Positions 32,315-41,384 of a DNA stretch of 64,000 bases are shown one piece after another; the stretch's first letter is position 1; each line of letters begins with the position of its first letter. The notes beneath the pieces are model-generated. The model saw only the letters and a program-made list of their open reading frames with translations, searched no databases and was not told the origin of the DNA. The DNA comes from Lentilactobacillus farraginis DSM 18382 = JCM 14108 (GTDB lineage: Bacteria; Bacillota; Bacilli; Lactobacillales; Lactobacillaceae), in NCBI RefSeq assembly GCF_000583655.1, contig NZ_BAKI01000001.1:120663-184662 (forward strand), in the 5' to 3' direction. Made by a program: the position numbers and the translations under genes.

Positions 32315-33201
32315 CGCCAATATCTCCTAAACCCTGCAAATTCAGCCGCAAACTTGGGCTCAGTTAAGCTGGCAATGTCAACTGTTTTTCCCGGTGTCCT
32401 GGATTCAATCATTTTACCGTTACCGATATACATCCCGACATGGTGCACATAACCTTTGCCATGATTATAGGCAAAGAAGACCAGGTCACCCGGCAAAATA
32501 GCCTCCGGCGCAATTGGCATACCGCCTTCACGTTGATCGTCAGCATCTCTGGGGATTTCAAAGCCCAAAACCCGATGCAGCGTGTAGGCCAAACCGGAGC
32601 AGTCAAAACCATAAGCGCTGATACCGCCCCACAAATAACGCATTCCAAGAAATTGCCGTGCCATTGCCACCATTGTTTCACCAGCATTCTGTTCCGCAAA
32701 TGGTACAATTGCCGCTTCCTTTTTTAAGTAGCCCTTCCCAAACGGTGTCGCAACCTCAAGAAAATCACCGTCAATTCCGGTTTCCGGCAGAATGGTTCCC
32801 AGGCTGACAACCATTAAGGGTTCCTTATTTGCATCATACAATTGAGCTGTTTTAACCGCAACTCGAACCGTTGATGTGACGGGTGGATAAGTGATCTGTC
32901 GATCAGTCAGTAATTTCGCCGGTACCCAGCCGGGATACCCCCTGGAATCCGAATCGTCTTTTTGATTGACAACAAACACCTTTGCCCAATCACCATCAAA
33001 ATGGTCAATTATCAATTCATCATTAAATAACGCCTGTGTCTCCAAAAGATCATCATCGCTCAGTTGAACGGACGCTTCATCACTCATTTGAGCAACCCAG
33101 CTCTTGACGTCACCGGCCAACGCCGGTTGATCCACTTGTCGCGGTGCTGTTTTGGATTTCCAGATAGTTGCCACAGGTACTTTAACACGTCTTGTTTCCA
33201 C
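32311..33201 (-). CDS. NlpC/P60 endopeptidase with SH3b repeats, YkfC-like
   Basis: 296 residues: two SH3-like segments (about residues 10-95 and 100-160) then a NlpC/P60 domain with the catalytic Cys in YGFDCSGLAYT, His in YVHHVGMYIG and a third polar residue shortly after. There is no signal peptide, as in B. subtilis YkfC, a cytoplasmic gamma-D-glutamyl-L-diamino acid endopeptidase of murein peptide recycling. GTG start after GGGGGTG. Its partner gene overlaps it, and the L-Ala-D/L-Glu epimerase is just upstream, which supports this role. Confidence 0.85.
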   Translation of the reverse strand: METRRVKVPVATIWKSKTAPRQVDQPALAGDVKSWVAQMSDEASVQLSDDDLLETQALFNDELIIDHFDGDWAKVFVVNQKDDSDSRGYPGWVPAKLLTDRQITYPPVTSTVRVAVKTAQLYDANKEPLMVVSLGTILPETGIDGDFLEVATPFGKGYLKKEAAIVPFAEQNAGETMVAMARQFLGMRYLWGGISAYGFDCSGLAYTLHRVLGFEIPRDADDQREGGMPIAPEAILPGDLVFFAYNHGKGYVHHVGMYIGNGKMIESRTPGKTVDIASLTEPKFAAEFAGFRRYWR

Positions 33202-33294
33202 CGTGACACCCCCTATTCGTTTTTAATTATGATACCACGAATATCACTTTCAATAAATAAGAGCGACTTTTCAATGCCAATCCATAAACCTAAT

Positions 33295-33328
33295 CAAAAA
33301 AAGAAGCGCCGCCAAATCGCGCCGCTTC
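33295..33328 (-). terminator. Terminator after the epimerase gene
   Basis: GC-rich stem gaagcg..cgcttc followed by eight U on the minus strand. Confidence 0.75.
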
Positions 33329-33364
33329 CATTTCGCCAAATCTTTTATTCAACTAATGGTCATT

Positions 33365-34447
33365 TTAATGACGGTCCTGAAATCCCAATCCAGGGACGTC
33401 AGGCAGTTGAATCCGCGCTTTTTGATTAATTAAGCCTCCCTGAACGGGATTGCTTGAAAACATCATTGAGGCATCCAAGTCGACATACTTCACATTGCGT
33501 TTGGCTGCAGCTAAATGAGCCGCTGCCGTTACCGAAACAGAAGACTCGATCATACTGCCGACCATACAGGAAATACCGGCTGTTTCCGCTAAAGTATTGA
33601 TTTTTAAGGCATTATCAATACCACCGGCTTTCATCAGCTTTAGATTAATCAAATCGCATCCCCGCATTGAAATTAACCGCTGCGCATCTGCGACTGAAAA
33701 AACACTTTCATCCGCCATAATCATGGTTTGAGTATGCCGGGTCACGTAAGCCAGCCCTTCAAAATCAGCTGCCGGCACCGGCTGTTCAACCAGTTCGATT
33801 GCCAATCCCATTTGGGCCATCCGGTTAATTGCGGCAACTGCCTGTTTATGATGCCAGCCCTGATTGGCGTCCAACCGTAGTTTAACCGACGGGCCAACCG
33901 CTTGGCGAATGGCAGCTACCCGTTGCACGTCCGCGCGTTCCGATTGACTGCCAACCTTAATTTTTAATGTCGAAAAGCCTGCCGCAATCAAGTCCTGCGC
34001 TTGACGAATCATTTTTTCCGTTGAATCAACACTGACCGTATAGTCTGTTGTAATATGGTCCGCGTTACCGCCCAAAACTTGAACCAATGGGACGTGATAG
34101 TGCTGCGCAATCAGATCATTAACCGCAATGTTTAAGGCCGCTTTAGGACTCGAATTATGCACCATTGCCTGATCGATTGTTGCCTTAATATCTTCGGAAT
34201 TAATCAGGGACTTACCAATCAATTTGGGCCCGATAATATCATTAATCGCTTCTTTTATACTTGAAACGGTGTCACCGGTAATGACCGGTGTGGGCGCTGC
34301 TTCACCAAAGCCCACCAAGCCATCACTATCGATCACCTTGATGATAAGTGTTTGGGCGGTTGTTACCGTTCGTAAAGCCGTTTTAAACGGTCGCTTTAAA
34401 GGAACCGCTTCTTCGGTAACCAAGATTTTTTTAATAACCGGCGTCAC
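33365..34447 (-). CDS. L-Ala-D/L-Glu (dipeptide) epimerase, enolase superfamily
   Basis: 360 residues. Muconate lactonising subgroup: KxK acid/base in LKIKVGSQ, metal ligands in LRLDANQGW, ELVEQPV and MADESVFS, and the second lysine in NLKLMKAGG. Such enzymes convert L-Ala-D-Glu from murein into L-Ala-L-Glu, which ordinary peptidases can digest. Adjacent NlpC/P60 gene (releases L-Ala-D-Glu) and peptide-binding lipoprotein match the B. subtilis ykfABC-dppE logic. Confidence 0.85.
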   Translation of the reverse strand: MTPVIKKILVTEEAVPLKRPFKTALRTVTTAQTLIIKVIDSDGLVGFGEAAPTPVITGDTVSSIKEAINDIIGPKLIGKSLINSEDIKATIDQAMVHNSSPKAALNIAVNDLIAQHYHVPLVQVLGGNADHITTDYTVSVDSTEKMIRQAQDLIAAGFSTLKIKVGSQSERADVQRVAAIRQAVGPSVKLRLDANQGWHHKQAVAAINRMAQMGLAIELVEQPVPAADFEGLAYVTRHTQTMIMADESVFSVADAQRLISMRGCDLINLKLMKAGGIDNALKINTLAETAGISCMVGSMIESSVSVTAAAHLAAAKRNVKYVDLDASMMFSSNPVQGGLINQKARIQLPDVPGLGFQDRH

Positions 34448-34461
34448 TTATAAGCGCCCCC

Positions 34462-36081
34462 CTACTTGATGTAAGCATCTTTAAAGTTGTAATTTGCGCC
34501 GGCAGTGTTGTAAATCACATCTTTAACGTTTGATTTAATTAACCATTTTTCACCGGATTGATACAGTGGAATAATCGCCTGGTCCTTTAAAGCCAAGGTT
34601 TGTGCTTTGACCATATCATTCCACCGAGACTGGGCATTGCTGCCGTCATCATTATTACTTGCATCGATCAACTGATCATATTGCGTGTTCTTCCATCCTG
34701 AAATATTACTTGGGTTTTTAGACGTTAAAATATTCAGGAAAGTAATCGGATCGGAAAAATCAGCAAACCAATTGGCAACCGTTGCCTGGAATTGATGGTT
34801 TGCCTGCCGGGATAAGATAACCCGACCGGGAATATTATTTAAAGTTACGTGAAGTCCTGGCAACTTCTCAAGTGCGCTTTGCAGGTATTCACTCAACTGC
34901 TTTTGATCATACGTATCCGAATTCAGCAATGTAAAGTGCAGTGATTTAAGCCCAACTTCCTGAAGGCCCTGCTTAAAGAGCTGCTTTGCCCGGGTCGGGT
35001 TATAGGACATGGACGCAGGCGCCGTTACATCTTTGGTAAAGTCAGTCCCATCCTTCGGTGAAACGGCCAGTCCTTTCGATACAAAGCTGTCAGTGCTGAT
35101 TGCCCCGCCGGCAACAACTCGGTTTGCCAACAATGGCCGATTAATAATCATTGACATTGCCTGGCGGATCTTCAGGTTTTTAAAAGCCTTCAGTCGTTGA
35201 TTAACGGCAATATAATAACTCGACGATTGCTGCCGTGAAACTAAATCTTTCTTCTTCTTCATTTGTTTGGACTGGGTGGCCGACAATTGAGCCATATCTA
35301 AGTTATCCTGATTAAATAAGTTTAGCCCGGTTGACGGATCCTTAACGACTTTGAACTTCACATTATCTAGCTTGACATGCTGTTTATCCCAATAAGTATT
35401 ATTTTTCTTTAGTGTCCAATTCAAGTTTGTTCCGGTCCACTTTTTCAGTGTAAACGGCCCGTTATAAACTTGTGTGCCGGATGATGTCCCGTATTTGCTG
35501 CCATACTTATTAACTGTCTTGGCGTTTTGCGGGAAGAATACCGGAAAGCCCATCAGCAGCTTGAAGTACGGAATTCGCTGTTCCAGCGTCACCGTCAATT
35601 GATACTTGCCATTTGCTTTAATACCAAGCGACGAAACGGGGGCCTTTTTATTTTGGATTTTATCAGCATTTTTGATCCCCGAGAATAAATAGCCGTACTG
35701 GGAAGCTGTCTTGGGATTTAACGTCCGCCGCCAGGAATAAACGAAGTCCTGAGCGGTAACCGGATCACCATTGCTCCATTTAGCGTTCTTTCTAAGCTTA
35801 AATGTATAGGTCTTCCCATCTTTTGAAATAGTCGATGAAGTGGCAATCCCCGGCTCCACCTTGCTGTTCTTCCCAAGCCGAAACAAACCTTCATCAACGT
35901 TGTTTAAGACGTTAAAGGTGCCAACGGCCGTTGTCTTTGACGGATCAACCGTTGTTAATTCCGAATCAGTCGACGTTGTGATCGTTTTTTTCTGTTGGCC
36001 TGTTTTTTGGCCACACCCAACCAGAATTAACGAAATGCCGGCAATACTTGCTAACATCGATATGTTACGAGACATGTGCAT
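34462..36081 (-). CDS. Peptide-binding lipoprotein (OppA/DppE family)
   Basis: Extracellular solute-binding protein family 5. Lipobox ILVGCGQK follows a hydrophobic signal. The conserved family 5 segment (YTFKLRKNAKWSNGDPVTAQDFVYSW starts similarly) is present. About 540 residues. Several ATGs follow GAGGAG; 36081 gives 8-base spacing and is chosen. No permease or ATPase genes are adjacent, so it must use an Opp-type transporter encoded elsewhere, as MppA does. Position beside the epimerase suggests murein peptides as ligands. Confidence 0.87.
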   Translation of the reverse strand: MHMSRNISMLASIAGISLILVGCGQKTGQQKKTITTSTDSELTTVDPSKTTAVGTFNVLNNVDEGLFRLGKNSKVEPGIATSSTISKDGKTYTFKLRKNAKWSNGDPVTAQDFVYSWRRTLNPKTASQYGYLFSGIKNADKIQNKKAPVSSLGIKANGKYQLTVTLEQRIPYFKLLMGFPVFFPQNAKTVNKYGSKYGTSSGTQVYNGPFTLKKWTGTNLNWTLKKNNTYWDKQHVKLDNVKFKVVKDPSTGLNLFNQDNLDMAQLSATQSKQMKKKKDLVSRQQSSSYYIAVNQRLKAFKNLKIRQAMSMIINRPLLANRVVAGGAISTDSFVSKGLAVSPKDGTDFTKDVTAPASMSYNPTRAKQLFKQGLQEVGLKSLHFTLLNSDTYDQKQLSEYLQSALEKLPGLHVTLNNIPGRVILSRQANHQFQATVANWFADFSDPITFLNILTSKNPSNISGWKNTQYDQLIDASNNDDGSNAQSRWNDMVKAQTLALKDQAIIPLYQSGEKWLIKSNVKDVIYNTAGANYNFKDAYIK

Positions 36082-36153
36082 CATCATCACTCCTCAAAAT
36101 ATGTGCGATTCTTAACGAACCCCGCTTAAACTCTAATTTAGCATAAATATTAT

Positions 36154-36193
36154 AAAAAAACAGGCTTTTTTAATGAATTTTTCATCAAGCCCG
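36154..36193 (-). terminator. Terminator after the C39-like gene
   Basis: Imperfect stem gggctt / aagcct with AT-rich inner pairing and a run of seven U on the minus strand. Confidence 0.6.
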
Positions 36194-36207
36194 TTAAATT
36201 TACATAT

Positions 36208-36762
36208 TTAATTAATGACGGCAACCGCCATTCGCCGTGTATTATAAATTGCTTCGAACTTTTCCTTCGCCAGCCAATATTTGCCATCAATCGGATCACT
36301 GACATGAACCTTTTGATCGGAAAAACCATCCAACAAAACTGCATGGTTATTTACCGGTACCCTGCCAAAGGGATATATCTCCCAATCCGGTGCCTCAAAA
36401 TGAACCGTGACATAAGTAACGACCGGATTATGTTTTGCGACTTCAGCATACAACCAGGCGGGGGCTGCACCGCTTAAATCAATCAGCCGGCCATATTGTC
36501 GGCCCCAGTTCAACAACGGCCGAACAAAAATCGCTTCAAACTTTCCCGATTGGTTTTTAAAAGGAGACCCACCAAAACCACGATAAGGATTACCGGCTTG
36601 ATTGATCGGCATCGTTTTTAAAAATTGGCCGTAACTCAAATTTAGTGCGCGGCATTTAAAATGAAGCCCCATCAATAAACTGGCCGCCTCGCAACCATTG
36701 ACGGCTCCCCAAGCCATTTGACGAATATTTTCTGCTCCCAACAAAATCTGTTCTGCCATCAT
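36208..36762 (-). CDS. C39-like cysteine peptidase family protein
   Basis: 184 residues. The catalytic Cys in NGCEAASLLMG, the His in NNHAVLLDGF and the Asp in VSDPIDGKYW fit the peptidase C39-like 2 family. No signal peptide. Its start overlaps the stop of the P1 peptidase gene (ATGATG). The substrate is unknown; context suggests a peptide or wall-peptide role. Confidence 0.78.
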   Translation of the reverse strand: MMAEQILLGAENIRQMAWGAVNGCEAASLLMGLHFKCRALNLSYGQFLKTMPINQAGNPYRGFGGSPFKNQSGKFEAIFVRPLLNWGRQYGRLIDLSGAAPAWLYAEVAKHNPVVTYVTVHFEAPDWEIYPFGRVPVNNHAVLLDGFSDQKVHVSDPIDGKYWLAKEKFEAIYNTRRMAVAVIN

Positions 36763-37865
36763 TTAACCCCTAATTGTGATTTAACGTTGTCAACCATTTC
36801 AGTATACTGCGGCTGGCTGACTTTAAGCTGCTGCAAAGCATCAGTTAAGGATAACCGCAATCGGCCCTTTCGATCGATCACCGATTCAGCGTGAACCAGT
36901 GAACTTAAAACAGCTTCGTCTACTGAAGCCGCGGCTGCTCTAAAAAATAAATCGATTTGGTTATCGTTAAACCGGGTGATCGTCTCAAATTGACGCTTGG
37001 CAAAGTGATTAATCAGATTAGTCGTTGAAAAAGCAAAAACAATTTCACCACTGCCATTGCCAATGAAGCCGCCGGTTCGATTAATGCCGACCGTCGCGCG
37101 CTTGGCCAACCGCTTTAGTTGACGGGAATTTAAAGGCGCATCCGTTGCCAACACCGTAATGATAGAGCCCTTCTCCTCTTTTTGTTTATTGGCAGCAATT
37201 AACTTAGCCAGTGGCTTGCCGATGGGAATCCCATTAACAATAAAGTCATCCAAAAAGCCATAATTGGTCATTACCAGCGCACCAACTGTATACTGATGAT
37301 CTTGGTCAACTTTAACAATCCGGGAAGAAGACCCGATACCGCCTTTCAAATCGTAACACATCATCCCCCGACCGGCGCCAACTGCCCCTTCGGCAAATTG
37401 ACCGTCAGTGATGCTTAATGCCCGGGAAACGTCACTTTCGGTTAATGCCATTTTGCGAATGTTGGACACATCACCATCGTTACATTCCGCGACCACTGGA
37501 TTAACGGTGCTGGTAGTATCACCGATTTCCTTGTTCTCTGCCAGCAGCTGCTTTGTCAACGCATTAATGGCGGTACCAACTCCGAACGTATTGGTAAGTA
37601 AAATTGGCGTCTCAATTGTTCCCAGTTCGTCAATCTGCACCAAACCGACACTTTTTCCGAAACCATTGATGACATAGGCGGCTGCCGGCACCTTTTTTCG
37701 AAATAAATTTCCCGGATGCGGCCGAATTGCAGTCACGCCCGTATGAACATCGCCATTGTCGATGGTGATTTGCCCTACCCGAACGCCCGGCACGTCCGTA
37801 ATCAGGTTTAAACTGCCTTTAATCCCTTGAGATAAGTCGTTTACAAGTGGTTGTTCAAGTCCCAT
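36759..37865 (-). CDS. P1 family peptidase (DmpA-like aminopeptidase)
   Basis: 368 residues. N-terminal nucleophile type hydrolase: the autocleavage site and nucleophile Ser lie in EKGSIITVLATDAPL, and RTGGFIGNGSGEIVF completes the DmpA signature. Family members hydrolyse N-terminal D-amino acids or beta-peptides after self-cleavage of the precursor. D-Ala removal from murein peptides would fit its position, but this is inference. Confidence 0.85.
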   Translation of the reverse strand: MGLEQPLVNDLSQGIKGSLNLITDVPGVRVGQITIDNGDVHTGVTAIRPHPGNLFRKKVPAAAYVINGFGKSVGLVQIDELGTIETPILLTNTFGVGTAINALTKQLLAENKEIGDTTSTVNPVVAECNDGDVSNIRKMALTESDVSRALSITDGQFAEGAVGAGRGMMCYDLKGGIGSSSRIVKVDQDHQYTVGALVMTNYGFLDDFIVNGIPIGKPLAKLIAANKQKEEKGSIITVLATDAPLNSRQLKRLAKRATVGINRTGGFIGNGSGEIVFAFSTTNLINHFAKRQFETITRFNDNQIDLFFRAAAASVDEAVLSSLVHAESVIDRKGRLRLSLTDALQQLKVSQPQYTEMVDNVKSQLGVK

Positions 37866-37891
37866 TTCAAATTTCCCCCAACATCGTTGTC

Positions 37892-38598
37892 CTAATGGCT
37901 GTTTAATGTTACCTGAAGCAGCATCATACCCATTGCGATTAAATTATTTAAAAAGTGCAGGCCAATCGGCACCTTGATATTATTGGTATGAACGTACAAA
38001 TAAGCCAACGTACCGCCCAAAATTGCATACGTTAAGAAACTGATGACGTTGATATCTGCCATGTGTGGGAACGCAAATAAGACGCCACTAATTACAACTG
38101 CCAATGCTTTGGTCCTGGTCGTGAACATGGCGCCAATCAGAAAGCCCCGAAATACCAGTTCTTCCAAGATTGGCGAACAAAAGACCGCCGTAAACCCCAT
38201 TAAAACCAAGGTGAAGTGATTGGTTCCCATTATTTGATAGATTACTTTGTTGTTTGCCGTTGATGTTTGATGATAAATTGCCTGGTTCAATAAGCCAAGC
38301 CCAATCTGAATAACAAAAAATGACACATACGCCACCAAAATCATCGAAACATCTTGACGGGTTAATGGCATTTTTGAGGATGCGCGTATTTTCGATAACA
38401 GTAGACAGCAATCGTGATTGCCAATGCAAACCCCAATAAATAAATGCCTGCCCAAGTGTACCGGCCAATTGCCGAATAGTGCCCATACATAATAAATGAC
38501 AATGGTAATTGAACAATTAAAACCAGTACTACCAAGCCAACAAAAACGGCAATCCGCTCAAAATAGTCCCCTGCTCTTAGTTGGTTGTTTTTATCCAT
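37892..38598 (-). CDS. CPBP family intramembrane metalloprotease, frameshifted near 38373
   Basis: Several membrane helices and the ABI/CPBP signature: EELVFRGFLIGAM (EExxxR), FAFPHMAD (FxxxH) and HFLNNLIAM. The N-terminal part ends early at HPQKCH; the second frame continues MPLTRQDVSMILVAYVSF. A sixth A in the A-run at 38371-38375 joins them into 235 residues. AGGAGG precedes the ATG. Members act as prenyl-processing-like proteases or in bacteriocin immunity. Confidence 0.82.
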
Positions 38599-38618
38599 TT
38601 AGTCCTCCTGTTAATATG

Positions 38619-40474
38619 TTATGAATTGAACAGTTTGTCCAGCTTGTTAAAATCAACCGTTCCCAAACCAGTTGCCTGGTTATACAATTTTCCCGGTTGA
38701 CCGGTGTAATATAAATTCGTGTTATTGGTTCGACTGTCCAAAACCGTAAATGGTGAATTGGTCTGCGCGGCAAAGCGATAAATCTGCGGGTTCCAAAAGC
38801 CCAACCGGCCAGAAGTATTATTTGACATTAAAATACTGGCAGCTGCCATCTGCGGGGCAACGACACTGGTGCCGCCGGAAACTTCCCACTCACCCGTAGC
38901 TGAGGAGTCTTTCTTGGGTGTTATGAAAATGGCATACCCGGTATTCGGATCCGCATTTGCTGATAAATCCGGCACATTACGGCCCTTAGCTTTGCCACTG
39001 ACAGCAACCGGCTTATCCAGCAGTTTGGCCTTGCCGTTTTTAAACGACCAAAGTCGAGTGGCATCATAAGTGCCAACACCACTAAAGCCGGATTGATACT
39101 TGGGAACTGCATTATAGCGGCTGAATCCGCCACCACCGCCGGCAAAGAAAGTTTGAACCCAATCTTCAAAGCCGTTGAACTGCTGATTCTTATATTGCGG
39201 ATACAGAAATTCGGAAGCCCAGGCCCGTTCCTTATTAATTTGAACCGTTTGCTTATTAACGTTATAAGTTCGCGGCAGTGTTGTTCCGCCGACAGCTGTC
39301 ACAAAAGGCGAATTAGCCGGTGTGTCAACGCTCAATGCAGTACTGCCACCCGAGATTCCATCGTAAGCGCCATTATCGCCGCTGGCTGCAAACACGCTGA
39401 TTCCTTGGGCAGCCGCCTGTTCAAATAATAAATTCATAATCTGATTGTATTTGGCAGGTGTCACCCCCTGCTTGATTTCATACGCCAGCTGGGCTTCACT
39501 CTGCCCCCAGCTCAACGATAAGACATCAACTGTATTCTGCCCGGTGGCTGCTGCCAATGAGTTAACCATTCCGGTAATATTGGGCTTGCCAATGTAGCTC
39601 GAATATTACTATCCGGCGCCACCGCGCCAGCCTGCTCAATATCGGTTGTCGTTTCGTTATAGCCGTCCCAAGTACCCCGATAGCCGTTTGTTCGATAAGT
39701 ACTTAATCGATTAGATTTAACATCAATTCCCATCCCGTTCCAAAACCGGTAAGCATCGCTGGGATGATAATTGGCAAAAGAAATAATCCCAATCGTCTTA
39801 CTACGGCCGGTTGAGCCATTATCATAAAGCTTTGAAACCCCATAATGACCGATAAACTTAGCCGGCGAATACCGTTTGGCAACCTCCGTTTGGCTCAGAC
39901 CAACCGCTGCCCGCGTATAAAGGGAAGCCGGCTTGTAGGTAAGACTGCTTTTAGAAACGGTCGTGTATGTTGATAATCCCATGACTGCCAGAATTGACTT
40001 GGCAAATGATTTTGGAATGGTTGGCTTTTTTGTCGTCTTTTGGTAAGTTGTTTTATTCTTTGAAACGTTGACCAGCTTAACCTTAAATGCCTTCTGGATA
40101 TTTTTAGTTGACCCCTTAACGGCCATAACCAAGTTACCACGATAAACAACCGTCTTTAGGTGGTATCGATTCAGATAGTGACGGAATTTTTGAACGTTTT
40201 TGGTAGGTTGACCGAATTTGTCGGCAAATTGGCCGGATGTGACAAATTTACGATAATTTTTAGCTGTCGGGTCAACTGATTGATAAACAAATTGATCCAA
40301 TTTCTTTTGGCTTCGTGGTTTTAGCACCACATCGATCAATTGCTGTTTAGAAGCAGAAACAGCCGTTGTTTTGGTTTTTGCCGAAGCCGAAGAACTTTCA
40401 ATTACGCCTGCCGTTATAGCAACAGTACTGGTCGCAACGATCAATATTAATTTCTTTAGTATCTTTTTTCGCAT
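38619..40474 (-). CDS. Secreted S53 (sedolisin/kumamolisin) serine peptidase, frameshifted near 39582
   Basis: Signal peptide (KKLILIVATSTVAITAG), pro-kumamolisin activation domain (about residues 50-190), then the catalytic domain. The Glu and Asp are four residues apart in NETTTDIEQAG, the oxyanion Asp lies in FAASGDNGAYD and the nucleophile Ser in SGGTSVVAP, with the calcium-site region at the C-terminus. The frame breaks after ATLASP; the next frame resumes NITGMVNSLAA; one missing base near 39580-39584 restores 618 residues. Family members are usually active at acid pH, which suits an acid-producing bacterium. SD gaggagaag precedes the ATG. Confidence 0.88.
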
Positions 40475-40515
40475 AAACTTCTCCTCGAATCAGACTATTT
40501 TGGGATTTGGCTTGC

Positions 40516-40761
40516 TTATTCTTCGGAGGCCCCTTCCGAACGGTGCTTGGCAGCTGCTTTCTCCAAAGCAGCCTTGCGTTGGTCTCTTGCACGAACAATT
40601 GAAATGACCAGTGGTGTAATCACCAAATGCATCACAACAATGGCACCGATCCAAATGATAATAAAGCGAATCGAGTTCCAGGCCATTTGCCTGGTTAAGT
40701 AAAATGCCCCTGTTAAAATTAAAATAATTAATAGCAAAATTAAGCCGACTTTTTTCTTCAT
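40516..40761 (-). CDS. Small membrane protein of unknown function
   Basis: 81 residues: two hydrophobic helices (about 5-23 and 33-57) and a charged C-terminal tail rich in Lys, Arg and Glu. No strong ribosome-binding site is seen. It precedes the S53 gene by 42 bases on the same strand. The overlapping frame starting 16 bases upstream is cysteine-rich and not membrane-like, so I prefer this one. Confidence 0.6.
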   Translation of the reverse strand: MKKKVGLILLLIILILTGAFYLTRQMAWNSIRFIIIWIGAIVVMHLVITPLVISIVRARDQRKAALEKAAAKHRSEGASEE

Positions 40762-40884
40762 AATTTAAATTAAACATCCTATTCTAAATTAGTAACGTTC
40801 AGAGCGCTGGTTTGTGACCCACTCCTTGGTCAAGTATAATTGATGTGAATACAATAACACAAGCATTACTCGGAGGTGAAGGAA

Positions 40885-41262
40885 ATGTTGAAAGAATTTA
40901 AAGCATTTATATCCAGAGGAAATGTGATTGACCTGGCTGTCGGGGTTATTATTGGCGGTGCTTTTACAGCCATCGTCACCTCACTAACGACCAATTTGAT
41001 CAATCCATTCATTGGTCTGTTTTTAGGCCGCATCGATTTATCCAATCTAGTTGTAAAAATCGGTGGAACAACCTTTAAATACGGTGCCTTTCTGAATTCG
41101 ATCATCAACTTTTTAATTATCGCGTTTGTGGTTTTTGTCCTGATTAAAGCCATTAATCGCCTTGTCAAAAAGGAACCGGCAAAACCAACCCCGGACAAAA
41201 AAGAGGTGCTTCTGGAAGAAATCAGGGACCTGCTGAAAGAAGAAAATCAAACGCCAAAATAG
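40885..41262 (+). CDS. mscL: Large-conductance mechanosensitive channel
   Basis: 125 residues with the MscL N-terminal helix [20 protein letters not shown], a second membrane helix and a cytoplasmic charged C-terminal helix. Releases solutes on hypo-osmotic shock. Start at 40885 follows GGAGG by 9 bases. Confidence 0.96.
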   Translation: MLKEFKAFISRGNVIDLAVGVIIGGAFTAIVTSLTTNLINPFIGLFLGRIDLSNLVVKIGGTTFKYGAFLNSIINFLIIAFVVFVLIKAINRLVKKEPAKPTPDKKEVLLEEIRDLLKEENQTPK

Positions 41263-41384
41263 GTTCCCAATTCAACCGCAAATGACTTTGAAACGCCAAT
41301 TTATTGCGCTTCGTACGCCTTTGTTCTAGAATTAAGTTATTAGAAAAACTTTATAATGTCAAAAATTCGAGAAGAGGTTTTGTT

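Noticed and set aside
40490..40777. 95-residue frame overlapping the small membrane protein
   Set aside because: Cys- and His-rich with no coherent pattern, while the overlapping 81-residue frame has two clean membrane helices.
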